Assembly (NCBI GenBank): GCA_035532075.1
Contig: DATKRV010000006.1
Location: 1-64,000 of the forward strand
Reading direction: 5' to 3'
From: CAIVND01 sp035532075
Lineage (GTDB): Bacteria; Actinomycetota; Acidimicrobiia; Acidimicrobiales; Bog-793
Length of the DNA stretch: 64,000 nt
Shown here: in pieces, positions 7,308 through 15,415 of the stretch
How the letters are laid out: the number at the start of each line of letters is the position of its first letter
Numbering within the stretch: position 1 is the stretch's first letter
The notes under the pieces: model-generated
Seen by the model: the letters and a program-made list of their open reading frames with translations, nothing else
Told to the model about the DNA's origin: nothing
Databases searched by the model: none
Program-made: the position numbers and the translations under genes

Positions 7308-7625
7308 ATGAACGCCGTTAGCATTATCAGGGCAACGCCCGGCCAAGTGCGGACACGCATGTCGAGAGAGAGAACCCACTCCACGATCCCTTACGGTTCT
7401 TATCTGGTCTGGCCGTGGACAGTCGGTGCACTGCTCATCGGTTTCCCTCTGCTGATCATGATGCCACCGCTGGTCCCGGTGCTCATTGTCGTGCTCGGCG
7501 CCTTTGGTCTGGCAAAGACGGCACGGCAACTCGAAGCAGGCCGGAGGTCGCTCTCGGTGGCTTCGGGACTCCTCCTGCCAACGGGTGCTCTATTTTGTCC
7601 TCTGGCTCGTGGGGGGCATTGGTAG
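7308..7625 (+). CDS. Small putative membrane protein
   Basis: A 105-residue frame with two hydrophobic segments, PWTVGALLIGFPLLIMMPPL and its continuation (to about LGAFGL), followed by SVASGLLLPTGALFC. I do not recognise a family. The N-terminal 20-30 residues before YLVWPW look unlike protein, so the true start may be further in (ATG at 7359), or this may be the remnant of a longer gene. It lies between the Fic gene and repeat copy C in the same orientation. Confidence 0.35.
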   Translation: MNAVSIIRATPGQVRTRMSRERTHSTIPYGSYLVWPWTVGALLIGFPLLIMMPPLVPVLIVVLGAFGLAKTARQLEAGRRSLSVASGLLLPTGALFCPLARGGHW

Positions 7626-7728
7626 ATAGCGCCACCCGGGAACGAGATGGCTCCAATCCACAAATGCCCCCAATAACGCCGGGTACCGGTCACAGCGGTC
7701 CTTCGACACGTCCAGCCTTCCAGGGTTC

Positions 7729-7772
7729 AAGCCGCCAGTCGGAGATCGTTGACGACGGCCCTCCGACACGAA
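7729..7772 (+). repeat. Interspersed imperfect palindrome, copy C
   Basis: A 44-nt element beginning with the same 17 bases as copy A (aagccgccagtcggaga) and ending ccctccgacacgaa; inverted gtcggag/ctccgac ends. It lies downstream of the Fic gene and small membrane ORF. Confidence 0.65.
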
Positions 7773-7987
7773 CCCCACGTGGCACCTCCCGTGGACGTCT
7801 GACTACAGCGGTTCAAGCACATTAAGCACGACCAAAAGCCTCTTACGTGCCATCAACGATTCTGTATCGCGGGGGGCGAATTGCGATCGATCGACGGCGC
7901 TGGCGCTGGTCTAATAATCGCCCCTATTTCCTCGACCAGCCGAAAGTGTCGGGTCACAGCACCAGGTGGTCTTCATCGGAGTCCACC

Positions 7988-8019
7988 ATGACGTCATGAC
8001 ACCGTGAGATCATGAGATC
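7988..8019 (+). promoter_or_regulatory. Operator-like palindrome before the Arc-type antitoxin
   Basis: atgacgtcat (7988-7997) is a perfect 10-bp palindrome, followed by two direct copies of agatcatg running into the start codon (8008-8023). Arc/CopG-type antitoxins bind such short repeats at their own promoters. There is no Shine-Dalgarno sequence before the ATG. Confidence 0.45.
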
Positions 8020-8229
8020 ATGACGAAGAATCTGACGGTCCGCCTAAAAGACAACGTGGCTGCCGACGCTGAAGCTCTTGCGCGCGTCGAAGGCAAGAGT
8101 CTCAATGAGACAGTTCAGCTGGCACTCATTGAAGCTGTCGAGCGTCGCCGCAATGACCCTGAATTCAAAGCCCGACTGACCCGAATTATCGAAGAGGATC
8201 AAGAACTGCTCGATCGCCTTGCGAAGTGA
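8020..8229 (+). CDS. Arc-like antitoxin of a Doc module
   Basis: A 69-residue protein with an N-terminal ribbon-helix-helix (MTKNLTVRLKDNVAADAEAL, then EGKSLNETVQLALIEAVERR) and a charged C-terminal helix (DPEFKARLTRIIEEDQELL) that would cover the toxin. In actinobacteria this type is followed by a Doc/Fic toxin with a 4-base overlap, and exactly that arrangement (GTGA at 8226-8229) is found here. The toxin is broken, so the antitoxin is now an orphan. It could still bind its operator or neutralise a related Doc encoded elsewhere. Confidence 0.75.
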   Translation: MTKNLTVRLKDNVAADAEALARVEGKSLNETVQLALIEAVERRRNDPEFKARLTRIIEEDQELLDRLAK

Positions 8230-8520
8230 CGATCCGTTATCCGGATCTTCCTGATTACCTTGCTGTGGCTGCAGCGGTTACTGGACTTGACATCAAGATT
8301 GTCATGGCGAGTGTGAAGGTAGAGCTTGCAGACTCAGCCCTTCATGCCCCGAGCGCGAGTTTTGACGGCGAGGAGTGCTAACCCGATTTTTGCGACAAGG
8401 CCGGTGTGCTCCTCGTTCATCTCGTGCGGAACCACCCATTGCTCGATACACGAGAGTTCGCTCTTAGAGGCTGTCGTGGAAGTTTGCGCTGGTGACGACG
8501 CGTCATTCTCCCCGGTCCAG
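8226..8520 (+). pseudogene. Broken doc toxin gene
   Basis: Starting with GTG at 8226, the frame reads YPDLPDYLAVAAAVTGLD and then LADSALHAPSASFDGEEC, the start of a Doc/death-on-curing toxin, and meets TAA at 8379-8381, where the family has a tyrosine (YPDF). Past the stop the same frame continues PDFCDKAGVLLVHLVRNHPL, LD, and then loses the expected GNKRT motif. A C-terminal fragment (LEAVVEVCAGDDA) is readable in another frame at about 8464-8502. So there is one nonsense mutation plus a deletion or frameshift at the catalytic motif. Confidence 0.75.
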
Positions 8521-8780
8521 GACGAGCGCACTGGAGAATCCGTTGCGGTGGCTGGCTTTCCTCAGTTGGAGGCGCCATCCCCGGTTCATCCAATTGTTGC
8601 ATCGCGCTGCGGAAACATTCGCGACAGTCTCTTAGGTCACCCGGTTGGCGTCGTTAAACGGTGATGATGACAAGTTGCGACAGAATCCGTTACCCCAACG
8701 AAGGACCCGGCCGAGTCCGTGGATGTGGGTGGCGGTCGGACCACTGGCCCATATCGGACGGTTTCGCCAAAAGGTGGTAA
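8521..8780. other. Intergenic stretch without a supportable gene
   Basis: No protein-like reading frame. It may be further doc debris and the upstream region of the AbrB-type antitoxin. No clear fourth copy of the 44-nt repeat is visible. Confidence 0.4.
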
Positions 8781-8814
8781 TGGTGTAATACAGTATTTCT
8801 GCTATACCTCCGGC
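8781..8814 (+). promoter_or_regulatory. Promoter of the AbrB/RelE-like module
   Basis: TATACC at 8803-8808 is a -10 box seven bases before the ATG at 8815, so the transcript would start at the start codon. A weak -35 (TGGTGT, 8781-8786) precedes it. No Shine-Dalgarno sequence is present. Confidence 0.4.
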
Positions 8815-9117
8815 ATGGAAAAATTTAGCGGATTTGTGGCCGTCCGGGCTCGTGGAACGATCGCTCTCCCGCCAGCTCTTCGCCGACGGTTGCACCTCGA
8901 CGAGCCAGGTGCCCAGATAGAGCTAACAGAGCGAGATGACGGCGTCATCGAGCTGCGACCCGTGCTCCCTGTCGATGCCGACCAACGATGGTTCTGGACG
9001 GATCGCTGGCAGGCGATGGAGCGCGAGGTAGATGTCGAGATTGCCGCTGGTCTTGGCAAGATGGTTCACTCTGGAGAGGAATTTCTTGTTGCAATCGAAG
9101 CAACTGCCGGAAAGTAG
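8815..9117 (+). CDS. AbrB/MazE-like antitoxin
   Basis: A 100-residue protein with an N-terminal swapped-hairpin AbrB/MazE domain: FVAVRARGTIALPPALRRRL, then LDEPGAQIELTERDDGVIEL. The C-terminal half (RWFWTDRWQAMEREVDVEIA) is a helix likely to bind the toxin. It should repress its promoter and inhibit the RelE-like protein encoded next. Its TAG stop shares one base with the GTG start of the toxin (TAGTG). The ATG at 8815 follows a -10 box directly and no Shine-Dalgarno is seen, so leaderless translation is inferred. Confidence 0.8.
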   Translation: MEKFSGFVAVRARGTIALPPALRRRLHLDEPGAQIELTERDDGVIELRPVLPVDADQRWFWTDRWQAMEREVDVEIAAGLGKMVHSGEEFLVAIEATAGK

Positions 9118-9407
9118 TGCCCACGTATCAGTGGTTACCTTCATTTAGTGGAGACCTCAGGCGACTCTCTCCCGAACAACGCCTCGCGTTCCATGCAGCG
9201 ATCACAATGTTTGTCGCCGACCTCGCGTCCGGGCAGTTCCGGTCAGCACTACGGGTAAAAGGGGTGCGTGGTGCCACTGGCGTGTTCGAGACGACGTGGG
9301 CACCAAATGGCTGGGCAACGTTCGAGTTCGGGACAGAGATCACCAAGGGCGAACCTCATGTGATCTGGCGGCGAATCGGAACGCATGATATTTTCGACCG
9401 ACCGTGA
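9117..9407 (+). CDS. RelE/ParE-superfamily toxin partner of the AbrB-like antitoxin
   Basis: A 96-residue protein beginning with GTG at 9117. The features LRRLSPEQRLAFHAAITMFV, RSALRVKGVRGATGVFETTW and the ending HVIWRRIGTHDIF match a RelE-like toxin group found after MazE/AbrB-type antitoxins in actinobacteria. RelE-fold toxins usually cleave mRNA on the ribosome; which residues are catalytic in this subgroup is not clear from the sequence. The gene is full length and intact, so this and the MNT/HEPN pair are the only complete two-gene modules in the island. Confidence 0.75.
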   Translation: MPTYQWLPSFSGDLRRLSPEQRLAFHAAITMFVADLASGQFRSALRVKGVRGATGVFETTWAPNGWATFEFGTEITKGEPHVIWRRIGTHDIFDRP

Positions 9408-9571
9408 CGGGGAGGAATGGGTCGATTTCTAAATGACCGAGTGCCTCTGGCTCTTTCCGATCCTGACGTGGTTGACTTCATACAGCGTTGGTTGACCAAC
9501 GGACACATCGCCGGTGAACCAGCCCAATAGCGAACCTCGGGCTTGTCTGGTAACCGAATCGGATGAAATCG

Positions 9572-10693
9572 TCACGTGTCGCCAAATGTCGCGTGAACGA
9601 CATTGTTCGAACGATTCGCGTGCGCCGCGACGAACTGCTCGCCGAATGAGACCGCGATTGCTTCGTCGAGCTCCGGGAAGAGATGCCCGTAGCGATCAAG
9701 GGTGACGTTGATCGATGAGTGTCCCATTCGGGCCTGGATCGCCTTGGGATGTGCCCCCGACGCGATTGCAAGAGCGACACTTGTGTGGCGCAGATCATGG
9801 AACCGACACGAAAGTCCAAGTGAATCTCGCGCTGGCTTGAAGTGGTGGGTCAAAAAGCTCGACGAGATGAGTGGATGCCCAGCCTGGTTCGCGAACACGA
9901 GGCCGTCTGATCCTGGGCCAGCGAAGTGTGAGAGATGGTCGGTGAGAACCGTCGCGGTGAATTCCGAGATCGTCACCGATCGGACTGAGCCAGAGGTCTT
10001 TGGTTCCTTTCGCAGCCACTCACCGGCACCCATGCGGATGAGTTGTTCGGTAACGCGAACCTTTTGGCGTTGGGCATCGACGTTCGCACGTCGCAGTCCA
10101 ATCAGCTCTCCCCAGCGCATGCCGGTATCGATCGCGAGATAGATCAGTGCGCGATATCGCTCACTGTGCGCCTCGGCAAGGTTGATCGCCTCATTCCAGG
10201 AGAGAAAGACCATCTCGCTTCGTGGAACGCGTGGCGGCGTGACGCGATCACACGGATTCGCGAGAAGCTTTTCCTTTTCGATCGCGACCTGGAGCATGCG
10301 GCGAAGCGTCCGGTAGTGGCGGTGCACTGAGCTTGGTGCAGTTCCCGACTCGACCTCATCCATCAACCAGTTTTCGATCTCGTCGCTCGGCAGCCTTCCG
10401 ATCGTGTACGCACCAAAGCGGGGGAGTATGTATGTGTCAAGGTCGCGGCGATAGGTCTGCTGTGTTGTTGGTGAGAGACGGCGTGCCAGCGACATGAAAT
10501 CTTCGGCCCACTCCGCGAGTGTGATCTTCTCGCCGCTCGGGTCGAGCCAGCGCGCGTTGTCGATAGCGACGCGCGTCTCGCGCAAGAACCGTTCCGCGTC
10601 GCCCTTGCGGGTGAAGGTCTCGGAACGTCTTCGTCCGAATGGATCGTCATAACGCACGCGGTAGTTGCCGGAACGCTTTTCAACATTGGCCAT
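9572..10693 (-). CDS. Tyrosine integrase of the mobile element
   Basis: A 373-residue phage-type integrase. It has an N-terminal arm-binding domain (SGNYRVRYDDPFGRRRSETF), a core-binding SAM-like domain (LAEWAEDFMSLARRLS) and a catalytic domain with the R-H-R-H-Y set: TGMRWGELIGLR, CRFHDLRHTSVALAI, MGHSSINVTLDRYGHLF (Y is the nucleophile). The start at 10693 (MANVEKRSGN) is chosen because gaggag lies 6 bases upstream; a longer form would begin at 10738. The gene points away from the 3' end of tRNA-Cys 150 bases to the right, the standard layout for integration into a tRNA gene. Confidence 0.92.
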   Translation of the reverse strand: MANVEKRSGNYRVRYDDPFGRRRSETFTRKGDAERFLRETRVAIDNARWLDPSGEKITLAEWAEDFMSLARRLSPTTQQTYRRDLDTYILPRFGAYTIGRLPSDEIENWLMDEVESGTAPSSVHRHYRTLRRMLQVAIEKEKLLANPCDRVTPPRVPRSEMVFLSWNEAINLAEAHSERYRALIYLAIDTGMRWGELIGLRRANVDAQRQKVRVTEQLIRMGAGEWLRKEPKTSGSVRSVTISEFTATVLTDHLSHFAGPGSDGLVFANQAGHPLISSSFLTHHFKPARDSLGLSCRFHDLRHTSVALAIASGAHPKAIQARMGHSSINVTLDRYGHLFPELDEAIAVSFGEQFVAAHANRSNNVVHATFGDT

Positions 10694-10842
10694 CTCAATC
10701 TCCTCTGGATCGGCCATGGGGCTGATTTGGGGCACCATGGGGCTGAAAACAGGGGGTTTTGAGAGGTTCTGGAGGTCACTGCCGGTCTGTCAAGGACAAA
10801 CCAGATATGGCCCCTGACCTGCCACTATACAGCGAATAATGC

Positions 10843-10880
10843 TGGAGGCGGCGCCCAGAATCGAACTGGGGTAGAGGGCT
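10843..10880 (-). other. Probable attachment site at the tRNA-Cys 3' end
   Basis: Tyrosine integrases of tRNA-integrating elements recombine within the T arm/3' part of the tRNA and leave a second copy of that segment at the far end of the element. The far copy would lie left of this window; I see none between 1 and 10842. The exact core cannot be defined from one end. Confidence 0.5.
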
Positions 10881-10917
10881 TTGCAGGCCCTTGCCTAAGC
10901 CACTCGGCCACGCCGCC
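10843..10917 (-). tRNA. tRNA-Cys (GCA), CCA encoded
   Basis: Read on the minus strand, the acceptor arms GGCGGCG and CGCCGCC pair. The anticodon loop CTGCAAA gives anticodon GCA, and the T arm is CCCCAGTTCGATTCTGGG. The gene ends with discriminator T and an encoded CCA (10843-10845). The 3' end faces the integrase. Confidence 0.95.
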
Positions 10918-11040
10918 GCTCTCTCCCACCCTAATGGATCCGGAGGGAATCCGAATTGTGTCGGGCTGAGGTGCCGGCTGAAGGGAGAACCGACTAGCTT
11001 CGACAATAGTTAAGTCGAGTAATGGCGCTGGAAGGGTGCA

Positions 11041-11349
11041 ATGGGATTTTCACTGATCCGAGGCGGCCACCATCTCCTGATCGGGCCGCTCGCGATTGTG
11101 TTGCTCATTGGAGGATTGATCTTCTTGGTGACGTCGCGCTCGAGAATGCGAAGGTCTTCGGACGGTTCGACTGGTCCTTTAAGTTCGGTTGCACGGCATG
11201 ACGTGATGCCGAATTCTTCGGCAGAACGCATCCTTTCGGAGCGCTTTGCCCGCGGCGAGATTGATCTCGATGAATATCGCGAGCATCTCGTAGCCCTGCG
11301 TGGGATGCCGCCCAAGGAGAACGGAGAAGGTCAGGCTCCGACGGCGTGA
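11041..11349 (+). CDS. SHOCT-domain membrane protein
   Basis: A 102-residue protein with one N-terminal transmembrane helix (LLIGPLAIVLLIGGLIFLVT) and a C-terminal SHOCT motif (AERILSERFARGEIDLDEYR). SHOCT is a short oligomerisation module common at the ends of actinobacterial membrane proteins; no specific role can be assigned. It is the first chromosomal gene right of the integrated element, and its 3' end overlaps the convergent InhA-like gene by 19 bases. Confidence 0.8.
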   Translation: MGFSLIRGGHHLLIGPLAIVLLIGGLIFLVTSRSRMRRSSDGSTGPLSSVARHDVMPNSSAERILSERFARGEIDLDEYREHLVALRGMPPKENGEGQAPTA

Positions 11350-12107
11350 AATCCGCCGTCAACGTGGATCATCTCGCCGGTTGTTTTTGGAAACCAGTCG
11401 GAAAACAGTGCCACGCATGCTCGCGCAACAGATTCACCATCGGCGTCGACATCCCATCCGAGAGGGGCGCGCGTCTTCCAGGCTGATTCAAAATTTGCAA
11501 ATCCCGGTATCGACTTTGCGGCGATGGTCCGAACTGGGCCCGCAGCGACCAAGTTGACCCGGATGTTCAGTGGACCGAGGTCGCGCGCGAGATAGCGCGT
11601 CAGCGATTCGAGTCCTGCCTTTGCAACTCCCATCCAGTCGTATCCCGGCCAGGCTTGAGTCGCGTCGAAATCGAGGCCGACGATCGAACCTCCGCCAGCG
11701 CCGCTGAGTAATGGCGCAAAGGCTTCGGCGAGTGACTTCAGCGAATAGGTCGAGATTTCGAGCATCGTCGAAACGTCGGCCCAAGTCGCTTGCATCATGC
11801 CATTGCCAAGGCAAATGTCCGGGGCGAAGCCAATCGCGTGCAACAGGCCATCGAGACCGCCAAGGCGATCTTTCACAACAATCGCAGCTTGGGGTGCATG
11901 ATCTGGATTCTGTACGTCAAGCTCTAAGACCTCCGGAGGACTCGGGAGCTTGCGAGCGATTCGTTTGGTCAGAGAGAGTCCTCGACCGAACCCCGTCAGG
12001 ATAACTGTCGCGCCTTCGACCTGCGCGAGACGGGCGACACCGAATGCAAGCGAGTCATCGGTGAGCACACCGGTGATTAATAGTCTTTTTCCCTCGAGGA
12101 TGCCCAC
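11331..12107 (-). CDS. fabI: Enoyl-ACP reductase, InhA/FabI type
   Basis: A 258-residue short-chain reductase that should reduce trans-2-enoyl-ACP with NADH in the last step of fatty-acid elongation. It reads closer to mycobacterial InhA than to E. coli FabI: LEGKRLLITGVLTDDSLAF for the cofactor loop, LLHAIGFAP, the catalytic YDWMGVAKAGLESL (Tyr-x6-Lys), and NLVAAGPVRTIAAKSIPGF. It ends with the MIHVDGGFHAVGA tail. It is separated by about 22 kb from the fabDHG-acpP-fabF operon, which lacks a reductase of this step, so it probably completes that cycle. Confidence 0.9.
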   Translation of the reverse strand: MGILEGKRLLITGVLTDDSLAFGVARLAQVEGATVILTGFGRGLSLTKRIARKLPSPPEVLELDVQNPDHAPQAAIVVKDRLGGLDGLLHAIGFAPDICLGNGMMQATWADVSTMLEISTYSLKSLAEAFAPLLSGAGGGSIVGLDFDATQAWPGYDWMGVAKAGLESLTRYLARDLGPLNIRVNLVAAGPVRTIAAKSIPGFANFESAWKTRAPLGWDVDADGESVARACVALFSDWFPKTTGEMIHVDGGFHAVGA

Positions 12108-12288
12108 GGGAGATCCTTTCTTCGCGACGCTTGCTCGACTCGATCACAATTCGAGATCCACAGAGCGAGGTTAGTGGGCGTGTCGCCGGTCCGAGGTGGT
12201 GGTCGATAAATACCGCATCGCGGGCGATCGTCGTCCCCACCACCTCCTGAATTTTCTTCAAGGCCGCCGGGTTCCTTAGGATGTCCTC

Positions 12289-13974
12289 ATGCCCATCCGA
12301 GATTCCCGTGGAATAGAGCTGACTGGGCCCCGGGAAAATCTGCGTTCAAGCACTCGACTCTCGCTCGCAATCTCGATAGTTGAGCGATTTTTCGGTCTCA
12401 TCGCTGCGCTTTATTTCATTACCTGGCTGTTGAGCGTGATGTCTGCGCATATCTTCGCGGGTAACTCTGACGGCGCCACGGTTGTTCTCGAGGGCCAGTC
12501 GATTAGCTCCGGAAACTTCTGGTTGCACGGATGGGGGCTCTCGAACGATTCGTTCTGGAGTATCGATGCGATGTTCTACGCGCTTTTCGTACACATTGAA
12601 GGCGTGACGAAGGCAGCACTCCATGTCGTACCGGCGCTCATCGCTGGATTCGTCATTCTTCTCGGACTGTGGATGGTGCGTGACGAGGATCATTCGTGGC
12701 GATGCGTATTTGCCGGCGGCTTTCTCGTCTTGATCCTCGCACTGCCGAACCCGGATCTGAGTTTCTTTCTCCTCCAGGGACCCTGGCACATCGGCACTGC
12801 GCTGTTGTGCCTGATCGCATTCGCGGGACTTTCCAGCGACCGTTGGGGTGTCGGATCGGTCGTTGCCGTGCTCGCGCTTGCGGCCGCGTTTCTCGGTGAT
12901 CTCGCGACGGTTGCATTCGGAATGGCCCCGGTGATCTTCGCGGGACTTTCCGAGATGGCGCGTATGCGTTCGCTGCGACGCGGACTCCCGAGTGTTGCTG
13001 CGGGGCTGGCATCGATCGGTCTCGCCGAGGTTGGTCGCCTGGTCCTTCGCCACTTCGGGGCCTTTACGCTCTCGAACGGCATCACCCGCGCCACCTCGAA
13101 CCGCTATCTGACCAATGTCGGTCATTCGATGACATGGATGACCGGGTTGTTTGGCGTGAAGAGACTCGCAATAGGCCCCGTATCTGTTTTGAGCGGCGAT
13201 GCAGTCAACAACGGATCCGCGTTCTCGCGAATCGTCCATCTCCCCCTATTGCTTGTTGTCACTGGCGGAGTTGCGTTCGCCCTCCTCACATTTGTACGCG
13301 GTTTGATCTTCGGTGATCGTCTGGGTAGTCGATCATCCCGATCGCTTCGCATTGATGCGCTTTTGCTCTCGGGTATCGCTGGATCGGTCGCAACATATGT
13401 GTATCTATGCCCGAACAACAACGCGAACTACGCGCGTTATCTCATAGCCGCTGTGATATTTGGTGCCATCTTGTCGGCACGGACAGTGGCGCGTGCATTG
13501 CAGCCGATGAGACGTGCCAAATCGATACTGCCGCTCGCATTAGCCTCGATTCTCCTAGTCGCCGCAGTTGCGTTCGCGACGACCGGTAATCTTTCGAGCT
13601 CCGCCGCGACACAGCCAACCGAAAGTCTCATACTCTTTCTCGAAGCGCATCATCTCTCGATCGGTGTCGGTGACTACTGGAGCTCTTCGGTCGTGACTGT
13701 ATCGAGCGGAGAGCGCGTCGTCATCCGACCCGTCATCACCAACAGAAAAAGGATCGTCGTCCGATACGGACGACAGTCTGACGCAAGTTGGTATGGTGGG
13801 ACCAGGTTTCAGTTTCTCGTCTACAACGTCAAGCATCCATGGAGACGCATCAACGCGACGACGGCTATTACGACCTTTGGCAGACCCAAGGCGGCCTATG
13901 GTGTGGGCAGCTTCCGGATCATCGTCTGGCCCCACCCGCTGTCGATCGGTCCGGTTGGGTTTACTCTCGGCTAG
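12289..13974 (+). CDS. Polytopic membrane protein, possible GT-C glycosyltransferase
   Basis: A 561-residue protein with roughly ten hydrophobic segments, starting with AISIVERFFGLIAALYFITW, and a soluble C-terminal domain of about 130 residues (from about 430, GERVVIRPVITNRKRIVVR). The long first outer loop and following helices recall GT-C type transferases, but I see no diagnostic motif, so that is only an analogy. It stands alone and converges on the BTAD regulator with a 14-base overlap. Alternatively it may be a lineage-specific membrane protein of other function. Confidence 0.6.
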   Translation: MPIRDSRGIELTGPRENLRSSTRLSLAISIVERFFGLIAALYFITWLLSVMSAHIFAGNSDGATVVLEGQSISSGNFWLHGWGLSNDSFWSIDAMFYALFVHIEGVTKAALHVVPALIAGFVILLGLWMVRDEDHSWRCVFAGGFLVLILALPNPDLSFFLLQGPWHIGTALLCLIAFAGLSSDRWGVGSVVAVLALAAAFLGDLATVAFGMAPVIFAGLSEMARMRSLRRGLPSVAAGLASIGLAEVGRLVLRHFGAFTLSNGITRATSNRYLTNVGHSMTWMTGLFGVKRLAIGPVSVLSGDAVNNGSAFSRIVHLPLLLVVTGGVAFALLTFVRGLIFGDRLGSRSSRSLRIDALLLSGIAGSVATYVYLCPNNNANYARYLIAAVIFGAILSARTVARALQPMRRAKSILPLALASILLVAAVAFATTGNLSSSAATQPTESLILFLEAHHLSIGVGDYWSSSVVTVSSGERVVIRPVITNRKRIVVRYGRQSDASWYGGTRFQFLVYNVKHPWRRINATTAITTFGRPKAAYGVGSFRIIVWPHPLSIGPVGFTLG

Positions 13975-15220
13975 ATGGTGCGGTCAGTTCGCCATAGAGC
14001 TGAGCGGTCTTTGGATGAACGCCATGAAGTGGGTTACCGTCGATCTCGAGGATGAGGGCAAGCTGTCGAAGCGTCGATTCGACGCCGGCGCGATTGCCAA
14101 GCGCATCTGCCGCGCGCATCAGGAGGCGATGCAGTCGTTCGTCAAAGGGACACGCGCGCAACGCCTGCCGCGCGGCCCATGCGCACAGTTCGGGATCGTT
14201 GTCAATCAGCGCGAGATCGCCGAGTCGGAGCGCTAACGCGGCTATCTCGCGTTCGATCTCCGCGAGGAATCCTTCGAAGACCACCCACTGTCCCTGGGCG
14301 AGATCGTCAAATGGACGACCGCGCACGAGCGCCAGCGCGTCGCGCCAGTGCTCTTGGTCGTCAGACTGCGCAAGTTGCTGGAAGTCTCTCCAGTCACAGC
14401 CGAAGTCGACGAGGAGATGGCGCTCACCACTCCTTCGAAGTCGCGGACGACCGTCGTGGGCAAAACCGACGATTCGTCTTGCCTCGGAGAGTCGGTTGGC
14501 GATTGTCTGCAGGGGCACTCGACGGTCAGGCCACAGTGCAGTCGTCCAGATCCTGCTTGTCGCACCCTCTGGATGCAACGCGAGAAAGACGACGAGTTCA
14601 GTGAGTTTTGGATGCCGCTCGAGCGGATAGTCGGTGCCCGACAGCATCACCGGACCGAGCACCTTGATGCCAACGTGAGAACTCCTCGGACTCTGGTCAA
14701 AGAGGGTCTCTGATTGGACCGGTACAGGTTGCGCCTCCGGATCGTTAGCACGAAATTCGGAGCGTACGAAGAACTCGCGTCCACCGGCCTCGTCGAACGC
14801 GACCAACGCCTCGGCCCCGATGTGTGAGTTGAGCGAGAGCACGCGCACCGTTACCGATTCGGGAACGAGCAGACGCAGCCTGGCGATTGCATCCTCGTCT
14901 TGGTCCATCGCCAGAACGAGCAGTGATGTCGTTGCGTCGCGTAGCTGTGCGAGGCCGCCGTCGGCTCCGCTGATCTGTCCGATGAGCATCCGGGCACTCT
15001 CGAATGAGGGGTGGTCGAGCACTCCGGGAAGCGAGAAGATCTCGGCGTGCTCACGACATGAATCGGCAATTTCGACGAGAAATGCCGCCTTCGCCCCGTC
15101 TGGTCCGATGCAACCGATCCGGGTAAAGGGGCGAAGGTCGACGATGCCCGACGGCTCTCTCACTGGGATCTTGGAAACAGGTGCGCTCTTGTCCGGGTCC
15201 GGTATCGTTGGAGTTCGCAT
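13961..15220 (-). CDS. BTAD-domain transcriptional regulator
   Basis: A 419-residue protein. The N-terminal part (to about 185) is Ala/Arg/Leu-rich without a clear domain. From about 190 (HVGIKVLGPVMLSG) there is a winged-helix OmpR-like DNA-binding segment (RHPKLTELVVFLALHP, IANRLSEARRIVG), followed by a helical bacterial transcriptional activation domain (AEIEREIAALALRLGDLAL, RQALRACPFDERLHRLLMRA). Such proteins are SARP-related regulators. The start at 15220 is preferred to 15274 because gggag lies 9 bases upstream. It is divergent from the rimP operon, sharing the upstream region. Confidence 0.8.
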   Translation of the reverse strand: MRTPTIPDPDKSAPVSKIPVREPSGIVDLRPFTRIGCIGPDGAKAAFLVEIADSCREHAEIFSLPGVLDHPSFESARMLIGQISGADGGLAQLRDATTSLLVLAMDQDEDAIARLRLLVPESVTVRVLSLNSHIGAEALVAFDEAGGREFFVRSEFRANDPEAQPVPVQSETLFDQSPRSSHVGIKVLGPVMLSGTDYPLERHPKLTELVVFLALHPEGATSRIWTTALWPDRRVPLQTIANRLSEARRIVGFAHDGRPRLRRSGERHLLVDFGCDWRDFQQLAQSDDQEHWRDALALVRGRPFDDLAQGQWVVFEGFLAEIEREIAALALRLGDLALIDNDPELCAWAARQALRACPFDERLHRLLMRAADALGNRAGVESTLRQLALILEIDGNPLHGVHPKTAQLYGELTAPSSRE

Positions 15221-15415
15221 TCGACAGTGCTCCCGTCGTCGTTCGCCGCCCGTACCGACATCGCTGTCGGGCAACGCTTGGAGCGATCCTTCCGGATCTG
15301 CATACCGCTAGTTCTACCGTTTTGACCGGCGATGCGCAATCATTTTGGCCGTATGCAGGTGCGCTCTCGCGGGAGGGAGGGCGTGAGTCGCACCGAGAGA
15401 TCCGCCATCGTTGGC

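Larger units (their letters stand above)
7626..8019. other. Intergenic stretch holding repeat copy C
   Basis: No protein-like frame is supported. It holds repeat copy C, a partial right half (ggtccttcgacacg, 7697-7710) just upstream of it, and the operator-like palindrome of the next module at its right end. Confidence 0.5.

Noticed and set aside
12346..13239. A 297-codon minus-strand frame opposite the polytopic membrane protein
   Set aside because: It is composed almost only of charged residues, the expected antisense of hydrophobic membrane codons.
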